Assembly (NCBI RefSeq): GCF_000252855.1
Contig: NC_017045.1
Location: forward strand, 496,001 to 560,000
Reading direction: 5' to 3'
Source of the DNA: Riemerella anatipestifer ATCC 11845 = DSM 15868
GTDB lineage: Bacteria; Bacteroidota; Bacteroidia; Flavobacteriales; Weeksellaceae
DNA: 64,000 nucleotides
The stretch's first letter is position 1. Every line of letters begins with the position of its first letter. The translations under genes were made by a program, and so were the position numbers. The notes beneath the pieces were generated by a model that did no database searches, was not told the DNA's origin, and worked only from the letters and a program-made list of their open reading frames with translations. This document shows, in pieces, positions 29,790 to 38,638 of the stretch.

Positions 29790-30404
29790 TTAATATCTCC
29801 CGAGAGGAATCATTTTGGTTTCATCTACAATCTCGTATTTTAAGGCTTTAGCAAGAACAAATATTTCGTTAAGGTTAGTCATAAGTTGCTTTTCGCCTTG
29901 TTTCTTTAAATCTTCTTGATTAACCCTTTTATATGCTTCGTCTTTAGCATTTTGAGTTATTTTTTTGATGTCCTTCTCATCAAAACGGTCAAAGAAAGAG
30001 TCATCTAGAGATTGTATTTCTACACTTGGTATAATCCTAACTTGTGGCTGTGGTAACTCTTTTATAATTAATTTCTTATCAGTGCTATCTACCTCTATCT
30101 TCATTTTGGTTAAATCATAGGACACCTGTGCCATAGTCTTGGTAAAAGTGATGATTTTCTTCTCCGTAGATGGCAAGAGACTACTTCCTAAAAGCTCAGA
30201 TTTAATAGTAGTTTTCTGCATACTAGAAAAGTTTTGCTCCATAACCACCATTTTATTCATTTTAGAAATTTGGTTGTTAATAAGGTAATAATCACTTACG
30301 ATTTCATCTCCTTTTTTGGTTGTAAATCCCTTCCATGCAAAGAAAATAAGGAGCATTACTAAAACGCCCCCTACAAATCCTATAATAACTTTAATATTTT
30401 TCAA
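29790..30404 (-). CDS. DUF4230 domain protein, membrane-anchored
   Basis: A 204-residue protein with one N-terminal membrane segment (VIIGFVGGVLVMLLIFFAW) and a DUF4230 domain outside (about 55-195; TFTKTMAQVSYDLTKMKIEV, LIIKELPQPQV, GEKQLMTNLNEIFVLAK). Function unknown. It is the last of four closely packed minus-strand genes (cdd, NTP pyrophosphohydrolase-like, thioredoxin-like, this), 6 bp after the thioredoxin-like gene. Confidence 0.85.
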   Translation of the reverse strand: MKNIKVIIGFVGGVLVMLLIFFAWKGFTTKKGDEIVSDYYLINNQISKMNKMVVMEQNFSSMQKTTIKSELLGSSLLPSTEKKIITFTKTMAQVSYDLTKMKIEVDSTDKKLIIKELPQPQVRIIPSVEIQSLDDSFFDRFDEKDIKKITQNAKDEAYKRVNQEDLKKQGEKQLMTNLNEIFVLAKALKYEIVDETKMIPLGRY

Positions 30405-30410
30405 TTTAGG

Positions 30411-30941
30411 TTACTTTTTCTTTACCAAATTATACAAATCTTGTTCCAAAAAGCCCGTAGATGGTGTTTCTACAATACGCCCAACCTCTCTTCCGTAGCG
30501 TTCTACAACAATAGTTGGTACTTTTTTCACATGATAATCTAACTCTTCACTTTCTGGTGATTCCATACGTCTAGAAAGAGCTATTATTTTCATTTTAGAC
30601 AACGGATAACCTACCTCTTTTAATATTTTAACTAGCCTAGGAAACTCTCTATGGCTATCTTCACACCAAGTGCCTACAAAAACGGTAAGACCGTATTTAT
30701 TAAGTTCTTTGCTTTTTTTAAGTAGTGCTATAGTATTTTTGTCTGTTTCGTAGTTAGCATACTCCTCATCATACCATGTTTTAAACGGCTCTTGTTGAAA
30801 TTGACTCAATGTTTGCTTCCCTAGTAAAACTTTCCCATACTGTTCTGACTCTACTTGACGATTAACAACTGTTTTCTCAACTACTCCACAAGAAGCTATC
30901 CCCAGTAAAAATACGGTACTTAGAGCAATTTTTTTTATCAT
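30411..30941 (-). CDS. Thioredoxin-fold lipoprotein with a CxxS site
   Basis: A 176-residue protein. Lipoprotein signal with LGIASC (Cys18). The thioredoxin-like domain has VFVGTWCEDSHREFPR: Cys93 is kept but the second cysteine is Ser96, so the motif is C-E-D-S. CxxS forms usually act in mixed-disulfide exchange or isomerisation rather than net oxidation or reduction. The cis-proline loop VKKVPTIVV is present. It lies 11 bp after the pyrophosphohydrolase-like gene in the cdd operon. Its partner is unknown. Confidence 0.75.
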   Translation of the reverse strand: MIKKIALSTVFLLGIASCGVVEKTVVNRQVESEQYGKVLLGKQTLSQFQQEPFKTWYDEEYANYETDKNTIALLKKSKELNKYGLTVFVGTWCEDSHREFPRLVKILKEVGYPLSKMKIIALSRRMESPESEELDYHVKKVPTIVVERYGREVGRIVETPSTGFLEQDLYNLVKKK

Positions 30942-30952
30942 GATATTATTTT

Positions 30953-31423
30953 TTATTTTTCTATTATTGATTTTAAATCTGCTGGAGAGTAATACTTGTT
31001 TTTCAATACTTTATCATCAGAAACTCTGTGTACATTGTATTTTTCTCCTGATTTTTCGTAATAAGCCTCCTCGCCTTTTGTTTCCTTATAGAAAGCTACA
31101 GTTTCCTCTGCTTGTTGTTCGTTTTCACAAGCTTTAGACATGTTAGACCTTTGTACTTCGTTAAATAACTCTACAAACTTTTCGCCTAATCCAAACTCTA
31201 AAACAGCTCCACTTAGCACATACTGCAAATCGCATAAGGCATCTGCTATTTCTACTATATTTTGGTCTTCTATCGCTTGTTTTAGTTCATTTAATTCTTC
31301 CTGTAAAAGGCTCACTCTTAACTCACACCTTTCCTTAGACGGAATTTGAGGTTGGTCTAATATAGGAGCATTAAAAGTTCTATGAAATTCTGCTACTTGA
31401 TTAAGGCTATCTATTTTTTCCAT
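30953..31423 (-). CDS. All-alpha NTP pyrophosphohydrolase-like (MazG/PRA-PH type)
   Basis: A 156-residue protein with the all-alpha NTP-PPase signature: a LQEELNELKQAIEDQN helix with the E-x2-E metal-binding pattern, then EIADALCDLQYVLSG with E-x2-D. The C-terminal part (YYSPADLKSIIEK) is typical of the flavobacterial group. These enzymes hydrolyse (d)NTPs to monophosphates, removing non-canonical or excess nucleotides. Neighbouring cdd also handles nucleotides, which fits. Confidence 0.8.
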   Translation of the reverse strand: MEKIDSLNQVAEFHRTFNAPILDQPQIPSKERCELRVSLLQEELNELKQAIEDQNIVEIADALCDLQYVLSGAVLEFGLGEKFVELFNEVQRSNMSKACENEQQAEETVAFYKETKGEEAYYEKSGEKYNVHRVSDDKVLKNKYYSPADLKSIIEK

Positions 31424-31459
31424 ATTTAATTATCTTATAATTCTATTATTTCCTTTTGA

Positions 31460-31945
31460 CTATAAAAATGATTTATCAAAAGAAAACGGCAATAAATCTC
31501 TTATGCACTTTGTTTTATAAATTTCGCCAGAAACAGAAGCAAAATAAATTTCTATCGGTTCTTCTTGGAGAGCCTCATACTCTAAAATACTCTGTCTGCA
31601 AGCCCCACACGGAGGAATTGCTACCGATGAAAAACTATCTTTAGGTGCTCCTATTACAAATAACTTCTTCATTTTAACACCAGGATAATTGGCAGACGCC
31701 CAATAAATGGTGGTTCTCTCCGCACACAACCCTGATGGATAAGCCGCATTTTCTTGGTTACTTCCCGTTACAATTTCCCCATTTTCTAAAAGGATAGCAC
31801 AGCCCACCAAAAAATTAGAATAAGGAGCATAAGCCTTTTCTCTAACTGCCTTCGCTGCTTCGTATAGTTTTTTTTCTGTATCATTTAAAGACTCTATACT
31901 TTCAAAGACTTCAAATGAAATATGAAGTGATTTTTCCATTTTCAT
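31460..31945 (-). CDS. cdd: Cytidine deaminase
   Basis: Deaminates (deoxy)cytidine to (deoxy)uridine in pyrimidine salvage. 161 residues. The zinc site is complete: CAERTTIYWA (first Cys plus catalytic Glu) and PPCGACRQ (two more Cys), giving the tetrameric three-cysteine class. It is the first gene of the four-gene minus-strand operon, 36 bp before the pyrophosphohydrolase-like gene. Confidence 0.93.
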   Translation of the reverse strand: MKMEKSLHISFEVFESIESLNDTEKKLYEAAKAVREKAYAPYSNFLVGCAILLENGEIVTGSNQENAAYPSGLCAERTTIYWASANYPGVKMKKLFVIGAPKDSFSSVAIPPCGACRQSILEYEALQEEPIEIYFASVSGEIYKTKCIRDLLPFSFDKSFL

Positions 31946-32003
31946 TAGGTAAAATAATGAGGGTAAAAGTACGAATTTTTATCAAAAAAAACAATTAAAG
32001 CCC

Positions 32004-33347
32004 TTATTCCTCCATATACCAAGTCATTTTTTCTAAATACTCTGGTTTAGGTTTGATAAATTTTATGATTTTTTTATCATTGGGTGTGGTAAGTCTGTAA
32101 AAAATAATTTTATCTGCGTGATATTTAAAATAAGGATGTTTCTTAAGCCACTCTTCGGGAGCGTTAGATAAACTATATTTCTTTACTTTAGAAGCATCTA
32201 AATATGCCGTTTCTATCAACTTTTGAGTTAAATCAGGGTCTATATAGTAGGCTTCTAGAATTTGTTTTTTGTTAGCAAACCCACCGAGTAGCCCTCTAAA
32301 CGAAATATAACTTTTAGCTGCCTTAGGTGTAAAACCAAACTCAACTAATTGCTCATAAGAAATCTCGTTAAGGTCCACCGAAGCAAAATTAGTCTTTATC
32401 TGAGGTTTTGTAGTTTCTACTACCGAAGGTTCCTCATTTTTAATTCTAATATAAGGACTTAATGCTTGGAATTTTTCATCAGAAATCACAAAACATTTCT
32501 TAACCTCGTCTAATGTTTTAAATCTTCCTTTGAGTATTTTCTGCTTATAGTTTACAATAACAGCAGCTTGTTTTTCCGAGAAACCTAATTTTTGCCAACC
32601 TTCTAAATCCAAGTCGTTAGGATCAAAAGGTTGATATACAACACTTTCTTTTTTCTCTCTAATTTCGTTGGTCGTACTAGGATTTACTTTATTTGGCAAA
32701 AGAACATACGGCGCTATAATGGCATAATTTTCAGGACTTAAGGTATAACAATCTCTTAATTTTTCTTTACTAATGAAACTTCCACCCAAATAATTTTTAT
32801 ACTTGATAAAAGATTGAGCCTGCTTTTCTGAAAAGCCGAGTTTCACCCAATCCGAAACGGAGTATAAATCTGGATTAAAAGGCTTATTTACATTAATTTT
32901 AGACTTATAAAACGACTGATGAGATGAATTTTCATGAGATTTAGCTATTTTATCAGGAAGCATTATAAATTCTGACAATTCGCTAAATTTCTCTGCCGAG
33001 ATTACATAACATTTAGATAGTTCTTCTTTAGACGAAAAAGAACCTCCCAACAAATCTTTATACTTTAGGATTGTTTCGGACTGCCGTTCAGAAAACCCTA
33101 AATTTTGCCAATCTTGCAAACTTAGTTGATTAGGATTAAATGGAGTAAGATTTAATTTTTCTCTATCCTGATGTTCGTGTTCTACCGAGGTGGTAAAAGT
33201 TAGTTCAGGTAATGGCTGTTCTTCTTTTTGTTTTTTATAAAAGTAAAAAAATATCTGAATCCCTAAAAGCAACACTGCTATAACAGACCACCCTAACACT
33301 TGCTTTTTTATCATACTGAACTCTAGTCTAGAGAATGGCTTTTTCAT
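32004..33347 (-). CDS. Membrane-anchored helix-hairpin-helix (ComEA-like) repeat protein
   Basis: A 447-residue protein with one N-terminal membrane segment (VLGWSVIAVLLLGIQIFFYFY) and four tandem units of about 62-100 residues. Each has the pattern F-x-P-N-x-L then LGFSExQA, YKxxLGG and a conserved Cys-Tyr or Cys-Phe (KCYVIS, DCYTLS, KCFVIS). This is the ComEA-type HhH fold, which binds DNA backbone without sequence specificity. The fourth unit is more diverged (VDLNEISYEQLVEFGFTPKA). The C-terminus is a separate short domain (FYRLTTPNDKKII). ComEA proteins act in DNA uptake; competence here is an inference. Confidence 0.85.
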   Translation of the reverse strand: MKKPFSRLEFSMIKKQVLGWSVIAVLLLGIQIFFYFYKKQKEEQPLPELTFTTSVEHEHQDREKLNLTPFNPNQLSLQDWQNLGFSERQSETILKYKDLLGGSFSSKEELSKCYVISAEKFSELSEFIMLPDKIAKSHENSSHQSFYKSKINVNKPFNPDLYSVSDWVKLGFSEKQAQSFIKYKNYLGGSFISKEKLRDCYTLSPENYAIIAPYVLLPNKVNPSTTNEIREKKESVVYQPFDPNDLDLEGWQKLGFSEKQAAVIVNYKQKILKGRFKTLDEVKKCFVISDEKFQALSPYIRIKNEEPSVVETTKPQIKTNFASVDLNEISYEQLVEFGFTPKAAKSYISFRGLLGGFANKKQILEAYYIDPDLTQKLIETAYLDASKVKKYSLSNAPEEWLKKHPYFKYHADKIIFYRLTTPNDKKIIKFIKPKPEYLEKMTWYMEE

Positions 33348-33393
33348 AGCAAATTATAGTATTTTAATTTATACAGCAAAGCACTTTATAGCC

Positions 33394-33792
33394 TCACTCT
33401 TCTCGTTTTATAATAAATCCATTATCAATCTTTTTCATTCCAATTCTTGGATAATAATCCATCGCAGAAGGAGCAGAAAGTAGAATTAGAGCTACCTGCT
33501 TCCCAATTTTACTTTTTGTTAGTTCAATCAACTTTTTCCCTATTCCCCTAGACTGATATTCTTTTTTAACAGCAAGATCAGACAAATAACAACAATAGGA
33601 AAAATCAGTTAAAGAACGAGAAACACCAACAAGCTCATCTCCTTCCCAAGCAGTCAAAATAAGATTTGAATTAGAGTACATTTTCTCTATTCTCTCTTTA
33701 TCTACTGTTGGTCGATTAATACCTGAGCTGTTATAAACTTCAATAATTTGCTCTACATTTGGTATTATATCACTTTTATATGCTATTTCCAT
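33394..33792 (-). CDS. GNAT family N-acetyltransferase
   Basis: A 132-residue Gcn5-related acetyltransferase. The acetyl-CoA-binding motif A is visible as LAVKKEYQSRGIGKKLIELT (Q-x2-G-x-G/A), and motif B as YYPRIGMKKIDNGFII. The substrate is unknown. It stands 47 bp before the ComEA-like gene on the same strand. Confidence 0.88.
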   Translation of the reverse strand: MEIAYKSDIIPNVEQIIEVYNSSGINRPTVDKERIEKMYSNSNLILTAWEGDELVGVSRSLTDFSYCCYLSDLAVKKEYQSRGIGKKLIELTKSKIGKQVALILLSAPSAMDYYPRIGMKKIDNGFIIKREE

Positions 33793-33832
33793 ATACCTTT
33801 AAGCCACTAAAAATTTATCAATAAAATACACT

Positions 33833-34171
33833 CTACTCCTTGTCCACCAAAGCATCTTTAAGTTTGGTAAGTTCTGATTTTATAAACTCTAGGCGGTCTA
33901 TTATTTCTACCGTTTCGCTTACTTTTTCATTGGTAGCCAATGCCACTCTTGCACCATCTAAGGTGTAGCCTTTTTCCTTTACTAAGTGATAAATCATCTT
34001 TAGGTTATCAATATCCTTTGGCGTGAAATATCGGTTACCTTTTTTATTTTTTTTAGGCTTTATTACAGGAAATTCTTTTTCCCAATACCTTATGAGTGAT
34101 GTATTTACATCAAACGCTTTGGCAACTTCACCTATGGAATAATATAGTTTTTCTGGAAGATTAAGTTTCAT
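33833..34171 (-). CDS. MerR family transcriptional regulator
   Basis: A 112-residue protein with an N-terminal MerR winged HTH (KLYYSIGEVAKAFDVNTSLI, RYWEKEFPVIKPKKNKKGNR, YFTPKDIDNLKMIYHLVKEK) followed by a short dimerisation helix. There is no effector domain or metal-binding cysteines, so the stimulus is unknown. This short RYWEKEFP type is common and conserved in flavobacteria. Confidence 0.88.
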   Translation of the reverse strand: MKLNLPEKLYYSIGEVAKAFDVNTSLIRYWEKEFPVIKPKKNKKGNRYFTPKDIDNLKMIYHLVKEKGYTLDGARVALATNEKVSETVEIIDRLEFIKSELTKLKDALVDKE

Positions 34172-34229
34172 GTTTATACCAAATTAGAACCACAATTACA
34201 GTGGGTTAAAGCAAAAATACAAATAATCT

Positions 34230-35207
34230 CTAAACCTTAGTCTGGTTGAACAAAAAATATTTGAATATTAGCCACTTGGACTGATAATATTTACTAAGTT
34301 GATTTTTATCTCTCCTACGCCAAGTTCTGTACGCTTGAGCATAGAAACCAAAATGAGCCCTTACCACTGCCCAAAGATGAGGAAAACCGTTTTTAACCCC
34401 AAAATAAAGCCCTGCCACACCATCTAAACACAACCGAACGAAAATAATCCACAACAGATAGACAGGTAGATTTTTAAGCAGCATAGAAAGATTATTCCTT
34501 ATATTAAGATAAGTCTTATAAGGACTTTGTTTATTAAGAGTACCACCTCCCACATGATACACTCTAGAAAGCCCTGTATAGTAGATTTTCTTTCCTAAAT
34601 TTCTCAATCGCCAACAAAGGTCTATCTCTTCCTGATGGGCAAAAAAACGCTCGTCAAAACCACCTATACCAAAAAAACTTTCACTTCTAATAAACAAACA
34701 GCACCCCGAAGCCCAATGTATCTCACATACATCATCATATTGCCCCTCATCTTTCTCCAGCGTATCAAAAACCCGACCTCTACAGTAAGGATAACCTAGG
34801 TTGTCTATCATTCCGCCACCAGCACCTGCAAATTCAAAATACTTTTCATTATTAAAGTCTAATATTTTAGGCTGTACCGCAACGATATTCTCATCTGATT
34901 TGAATAGTGCTAAAACAGGCTCTAACCAACCAGAACTCACCTCTACATCAGAGTTTAAAAGACAAAAAATATCTGCCTTTATAGCCTTTAAACCTTCGTT
35001 ATATCCACCTGCAAAGCCGTTATTTTTTAAGTTTTTCACCACTTTAACCTCTGGAAAGTTTTGCTCTAAAAAAACGACAGAATCATCTGTGGAAGCATTA
35101 TCTATCACCCAAATATCTGCTCCTTGAGAATGCTTAATTACATTAGGCAAAAATCTTTTAAGCCAATGCTTTCCGTTCCAATTAAGTATTGCTATTGCTA
35201 ATTTCAT
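34230..35207 (-). CDS. Glycosyltransferase family 2
   Basis: A 325-residue GT-A glycosyltransferase (IAILNWNGKHWLKRFLPNVI, then WVIDNASTDDSV). The rhamnosyltransferase-like motifs are visible: LNSDVEVSSGWLEPVL (the DxD equivalent) and GGFDERFFAHQEEIDLCWRL. The C-terminal part has membrane-proximal hydrophobic stretches. Such enzymes build cell-surface polysaccharide or lipopolysaccharide. ATG 35207 is used; the TTG six codons upstream overlaps the end of the preceding gene. It lies 4 bp after the acyltransferase, so the two likely act in one envelope pathway. Confidence 0.9.
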   Translation of the reverse strand: MKLAIAILNWNGKHWLKRFLPNVIKHSQGADIWVIDNASTDDSVVFLEQNFPEVKVVKNLKNNGFAGGYNEGLKAIKADIFCLLNSDVEVSSGWLEPVLALFKSDENIVAVQPKILDFNNEKYFEFAGAGGGMIDNLGYPYCRGRVFDTLEKDEGQYDDVCEIHWASGCCLFIRSESFFGIGGFDERFFAHQEEIDLCWRLRNLGKKIYYTGLSRVYHVGGGTLNKQSPYKTYLNIRNNLSMLLKNLPVYLLWIIFVRLCLDGVAGLYFGVKNGFPHLWAVVRAHFGFYAQAYRTWRRRDKNQLSKYYQSKWLIFKYFLFNQTKV

Positions 35208-35211
35208 AATT

Positions 35212-36096
35212 TTATTGTTTAGCAAAAGTTTTAATGGCGTCTTGATACTTCCATCGCCTATGACTCCAAAGCCAATTGTCAGGTCGTTTTTTAATAGTGG
35301 TTTCTAGCATTTTATGAAATTTATTAACCACTTCGTACGGCTGAAATCGTTCTCCATCAGGGTAAATTCTGTAATAATTAACTTGATAAAACCCTCGTTT
35401 AACCTTTTTCATTTCGCAATAAATAAAGATTAAATCCATTTTGGTAGAAAGTTTATCATACCCAATAAAGGCAGGTGTTTTTTGATTTAAAAATTCTAAA
35501 CCATAATCTACATCTAACACATAAGGCGACTGGTCTGCTACAAACATATACACCGAATTACCATCGTTAGGCTGCTTCAATATATGCCTTACCACTTGCT
35601 TAGCTTCTAGTGCTGTATTACCAAAACGACCTCTAATGAGTTTAACTTTTTCTTCCCAAAAAGCACTCTGCATTTTTCTATATACAGGAAAGCAATATTT
35701 TTGTGGAACTACCTCTGCAAGGGCATTAAACCATTCCCAATTAAAGATGTGTCCAGAAAGCATTATGATATTTTTCTGCTCTTCTAACGCCTCCGAAAAC
35801 AAATGTTGATTGATATGCTGAACCCTTACTCTTAATTCATTATTAGATACAGTAAAGGTTTTTAGTGTTTCTACAATATAGTCTGCAAAGTTTTGATAAA
35901 ACTTTTTACAAATTGCATTGATTTCCGTTTCGGACTTCTCAGGGAAAGATTTTCTTAAATTCTCCAAGACTACTTTTTTTCGGTAACCTACTACATAGTA
36001 GCTTAGTACAAAAATAAGGTCAGAGAAAATATAAAGCACCCTTAAAGGAAGTTTAGAGATGATATAAACGGTTCTAAAAAGGATATTATTTAGCAT
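35212..36096 (-). CDS. LpxL/HtrB-type lipid A acyltransferase
   Basis: A 294-residue membrane-bound acyltransferase of the lauroyl/myristoyl (lysophospholipid acyltransferase) superfamily. The N-terminal hydrophobic segment is LYIFSDLIFVLSYYVVGY; the catalytic HX4E motif is LSGHIFNWEWFNA; the later block MFVADQSPYVLDVDYGLEF and the C-terminal DNWLWSHRRWKYQ are typical. It would add secondary acyl chains to lipid A at the inner membrane. It is followed directly by the GT2 gene. Confidence 0.9.
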   Translation of the reverse strand: MLNNILFRTVYIISKLPLRVLYIFSDLIFVLSYYVVGYRKKVVLENLRKSFPEKSETEINAICKKFYQNFADYIVETLKTFTVSNNELRVRVQHINQHLFSEALEEQKNIIMLSGHIFNWEWFNALAEVVPQKYCFPVYRKMQSAFWEEKVKLIRGRFGNTALEAKQVVRHILKQPNDGNSVYMFVADQSPYVLDVDYGLEFLNQKTPAFIGYDKLSTKMDLIFIYCEMKKVKRGFYQVNYYRIYPDGERFQPYEVVNKFHKMLETTIKKRPDNWLWSHRRWKYQDAIKTFAKQ

Positions 36097-36194
36097 TGAT
36101 TTTTCTTAACGACTGCAAATTTACAAATTACAAAACAGATGAGATGTCAGAATTATTCTTTATTTTTGGGATTTAAACTTAAAATCAAAAAATT

Positions 36195-36746
36195 ATGAAA
36201 TACCGCTATTTAACAATAGGATTGATGAGTGCTACACTCGCTATTTTATCTTGCAACAAAAATGCAGAGAACCCAGCTAGCAATACCAATGATAGTACAG
36301 AAATTAAACAACAACTAGCCGAGCAAGAAAAGGATAAGCTAGAAAAACCTTATCACCCAGAAGATAACGCTGAAGAGAAGATTGCAGCCTTAATTTCCCA
36401 AGCTCAAAAAGAGAATAAAAACATCATTCTACAGGCAGGTGGCAACTGGTGCATTTGGTGTCTTAGATTTAATGATTACATCAACAAAACACCTGAAATA
36501 AAAGAAATTATAGACCAAAATTACCTCTACTATCATTTGAATTATTCAAAAGAAAACGAGAACAAAGCTCTATTTGAAAAATATGGCAACCCTGGTGAGA
36601 AATATGGTTATCCTGTATTTATTGTTTTAGACCAAACAGGCAAAGTAATCCATATACAAGACAGTGCCGTATTAGAAGAGAACAAAGGCTACAGCCTAGA
36701 TAAAGTGAAGGCATTCTTCAACGAATGGAAGCCTAAAAAACTCTAA
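36195..36746 (+). CDS. Thioredoxin-fold lipoprotein
   Basis: A 183-residue lipoprotein (LAILSCNKNA, Cys20) with an Asn/Glu-rich linker and a thioredoxin domain. The active site is GGNWCIWCLRF with Cys86 and Cys89, and the cis-Pro loop is YGYPVFIVLD. It probably acts as a disulfide reductase on the periplasmic or outer side. A TATTTTTG -7-type element lies at 36161-36168. It stands alone, with a hairpin after it. Confidence 0.85.
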   Translation: MKYRYLTIGLMSATLAILSCNKNAENPASNTNDSTEIKQQLAEQEKDKLEKPYHPEDNAEEKIAALISQAQKENKNIILQAGGNWCIWCLRFNDYINKTPEIKEIIDQNYLYYHLNYSKENENKALFEKYGNPGEKYGYPVFIVLDQTGKVIHIQDSAVLEENKGYSLDKVKAFFNEWKPKKL

Positions 36747-36751
36747 AAACA

Positions 36752-36786
36752 AATTGAGGTTATCTTTTTTATAGATAACCTCAATT
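36752..36786. terminator. Bidirectional hairpin
   Basis: A 13-bp stem AATTGAGGTTATC with GATAACCTCAATT separates the convergent thioredoxin-like and arsC-type genes. T-runs are short, so strength is uncertain. Confidence 0.65.
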
Positions 36787-36788
36787 AT

Positions 36789-37136
36789 TTATTTTTTCAA
36801 AAAATCAGTGATGAGTTCTGTTGGTCTACCTATAATGGCTTTTTTGCCTTTAACCACTATTGGGCGTTCTATCAGACGAGGATTATTCAGCATTATTTCT
36901 AAGTATTCTTCCTCTATATAGCTTTTATCTCCATAGTTTTCTTTAAAGAATGTGTCTTTCTTTCGGATAAGTTCAGATGGCTTCATTTCTAAAAATGAAA
37001 GTATTTCTTCTAAATGTTCCTTAGTCAAAGAATCTTTGAGGAGGTCAAAAACCTCTACATTTTCATTAGTAGAGTTTAGCAGTTCTAAAGCCCCTCTTGA
37101 CTTAGAACATCTGTTATTATGGTATAATTTTATCAT
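36789..37136 (-). CDS. ArsC/Spx family protein (arsenate reductase-like)
   Basis: A 115-residue thioredoxin-fold protein of the glutaredoxin-dependent ArsC family. Cys10 in [10 protein letters not shown] is the catalytic cysteine, and [11 protein letters not shown] carries the arginines of the arsenate-binding pocket, so both essential parts are present. It may still act in redox or phosphatase-like roles rather than arsenic resistance, since no arsB, acr3 or arsR is near. Its ATG overlaps the hisS stop (ATGA), indicating translational coupling with hisS. Confidence 0.85.
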   Translation of the reverse strand: MIKLYHNNRCSKSRGALELLNSTNENVEVFDLLKDSLTKEHLEEILSFLEMKPSELIRKKDTFFKENYGDKSYIEEEYLEIMLNNPRLIERPIVVKGKKAIIGRPTELITDFLKK

Positions 37137-38491
37137 AAATTTTGGTTAAAAAAATCCTCTAAAGTTAGCGAGTTTTGCTCTCCTGTCTCTAAATTTTTAA
37201 TAGAAACTTGCTTATTTTTAATTTCTTCTTCCCCCACAAATACAATATATGGAATCCCTTTTTTCTCCGCATAAGTGAATTGTTTTTTCAACTTAGCAGC
37301 TTCTGGATAAAGCTCCGCAGAAACACCTTTAGTTCTTAATTGCTGTATAATATCCATAGCATAAAAAGCCTCCTGCTCGCCATAATTAGCAAAAAGATAC
37401 TGCACATTTTGAGACACCTCTTGTGGGAAGCGATTTAATTCCTCCATAACAAGGTAAATTCTATCTAAACCAAAAGAAATCCCTATCCCAGGAATATTTT
37501 TAACACCAAAAACTTCTGTTAGATTGTCATATCTACCACCGCCACCAATGGAGCCTAACTGTACCTCATTAGACTTAACTTCAAAGATAGCACCTGTATA
37601 ATAATCTAACCCTCTCGCTAAAGTAATATCAAATTGAAGCACCTCTGGAGAAACACCCAAAGCAAGACATTGTTTAATCACAAACTCCACTTCCTCAACA
37701 CCTTTCAACCCTATTTCTATATCAGAAAAACGCTCTTTAAGTGCCGATAGATATTCTAAATTATCTTCCAGTGGGTGGAATAGAAACTCCAATTTTTCTA
37801 TCGCTTCACTAGGTATATTTTTACTTTTAAGTTCCTCAATAACGCCTTCTTTACCGATTTTATCTAACTTGTCCAAAGCCACAGTAAAATCTACCAGTTG
37901 TTCTGCTATCCCTGCATAAGTAGCTAATCCTGAAAGTATTTTCCTATTATTGATATGGATTTTAACATCTAAATTAAGCTCTGCAAAAGACTTTAAATAA
38001 AGCTGAACCAATTCTACTTCTTGCCAAAGACTTTCGCTACCTACCACATCGGCATCGCATTGATAAAATTCTCTAAAACGACCTTTCTGTGGTCTATCTG
38101 CACGCCATACAGGTTGAATTTGGTATCGCTTATACGGAAAGACAAGCTGACCGTGATTCATAGCCACAAACCTCGCAAATGGAACGGTAAGGTCGTACCT
38201 CAGTGCCTTATCGGATACTTTAGGCGTGAGTTTTTTATGGTCTTTTTCTATTAAATCTTGTTCTGATATCTTACTCAAATAATCTCCAGAATTCAAAATT
38301 TTAAAAATAAGCCTATCTCCTTCCTCCCCATATTTCCCTGTAAGAGTTGATAAATTTTCAAAACTAGGTGTCTCTAATGGAGAAAACCCAAACAGCTCAA
38401 AATTCTTTTGTAAAACACTAATGATATATCTTCTACGATAAACTTCTAATGCCGAAAAATCTCTTGTTCCCTTTGCTAAACTAGGCTTCAT
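37133..38491 (-). CDS. hisS: Histidyl-tRNA synthetase
   Basis: Charges tRNA-His. 452 residues. Class II motifs: motif 2 [13 protein letters not shown] with the conserved Arg, histidine-specific signatures [15 protein letters not shown] and [17 protein letters not shown], motif 3 [11 protein letters not shown], and the C-terminal anticodon-binding domain ([20 protein letters not shown]). A good promoter lies at 38514-38543. The downstream arsC-type gene overlaps its stop. Confidence 0.97.
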   Translation of the reverse strand: MKPSLAKGTRDFSALEVYRRRYIISVLQKNFELFGFSPLETPSFENLSTLTGKYGEEGDRLIFKILNSGDYLSKISEQDLIEKDHKKLTPKVSDKALRYDLTVPFARFVAMNHGQLVFPYKRYQIQPVWRADRPQKGRFREFYQCDADVVGSESLWQEVELVQLYLKSFAELNLDVKIHINNRKILSGLATYAGIAEQLVDFTVALDKLDKIGKEGVIEELKSKNIPSEAIEKLEFLFHPLEDNLEYLSALKERFSDIEIGLKGVEEVEFVIKQCLALGVSPEVLQFDITLARGLDYYTGAIFEVKSNEVQLGSIGGGGRYDNLTEVFGVKNIPGIGISFGLDRIYLVMEELNRFPQEVSQNVQYLFANYGEQEAFYAMDIIQQLRTKGVSAELYPEAAKLKKQFTYAEKKGIPYIVFVGEEEIKNKQVSIKNLETGEQNSLTLEDFFNQNL

Positions 38492-38513
38492 AAATTTGTT
38501 ATTTTTAACACAA

Positions 38514-38543
38514 CAAAAGTACGGAAAAATAAGTTGTCCACAA
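38514..38543 (-). promoter_or_regulatory. Promoter of hisS
   Basis: On the minus strand TTG (38543-38541), 19-bp spacer, TACTTTTG (38521-38514): an excellent Bacteroidota-type match, 23 bp before the hisS ATG. Confidence 0.65.
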
Positions 38544-38638
38544 TATTAGTGTAAAATCTTGTAAAATATGTCTATTTGTCAGTAATTTTAATTTGGCGAA
38601 AAATTTGTTTTGAGATGAAATTATAAAAGATTTAAAAT

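Noticed and set aside
36789-37136. Arsenic resistance operon
   Set aside because: Only an ArsC-like protein is present, coupled to hisS; there is no ArsR, ArsB/Acr3 or ArsM.
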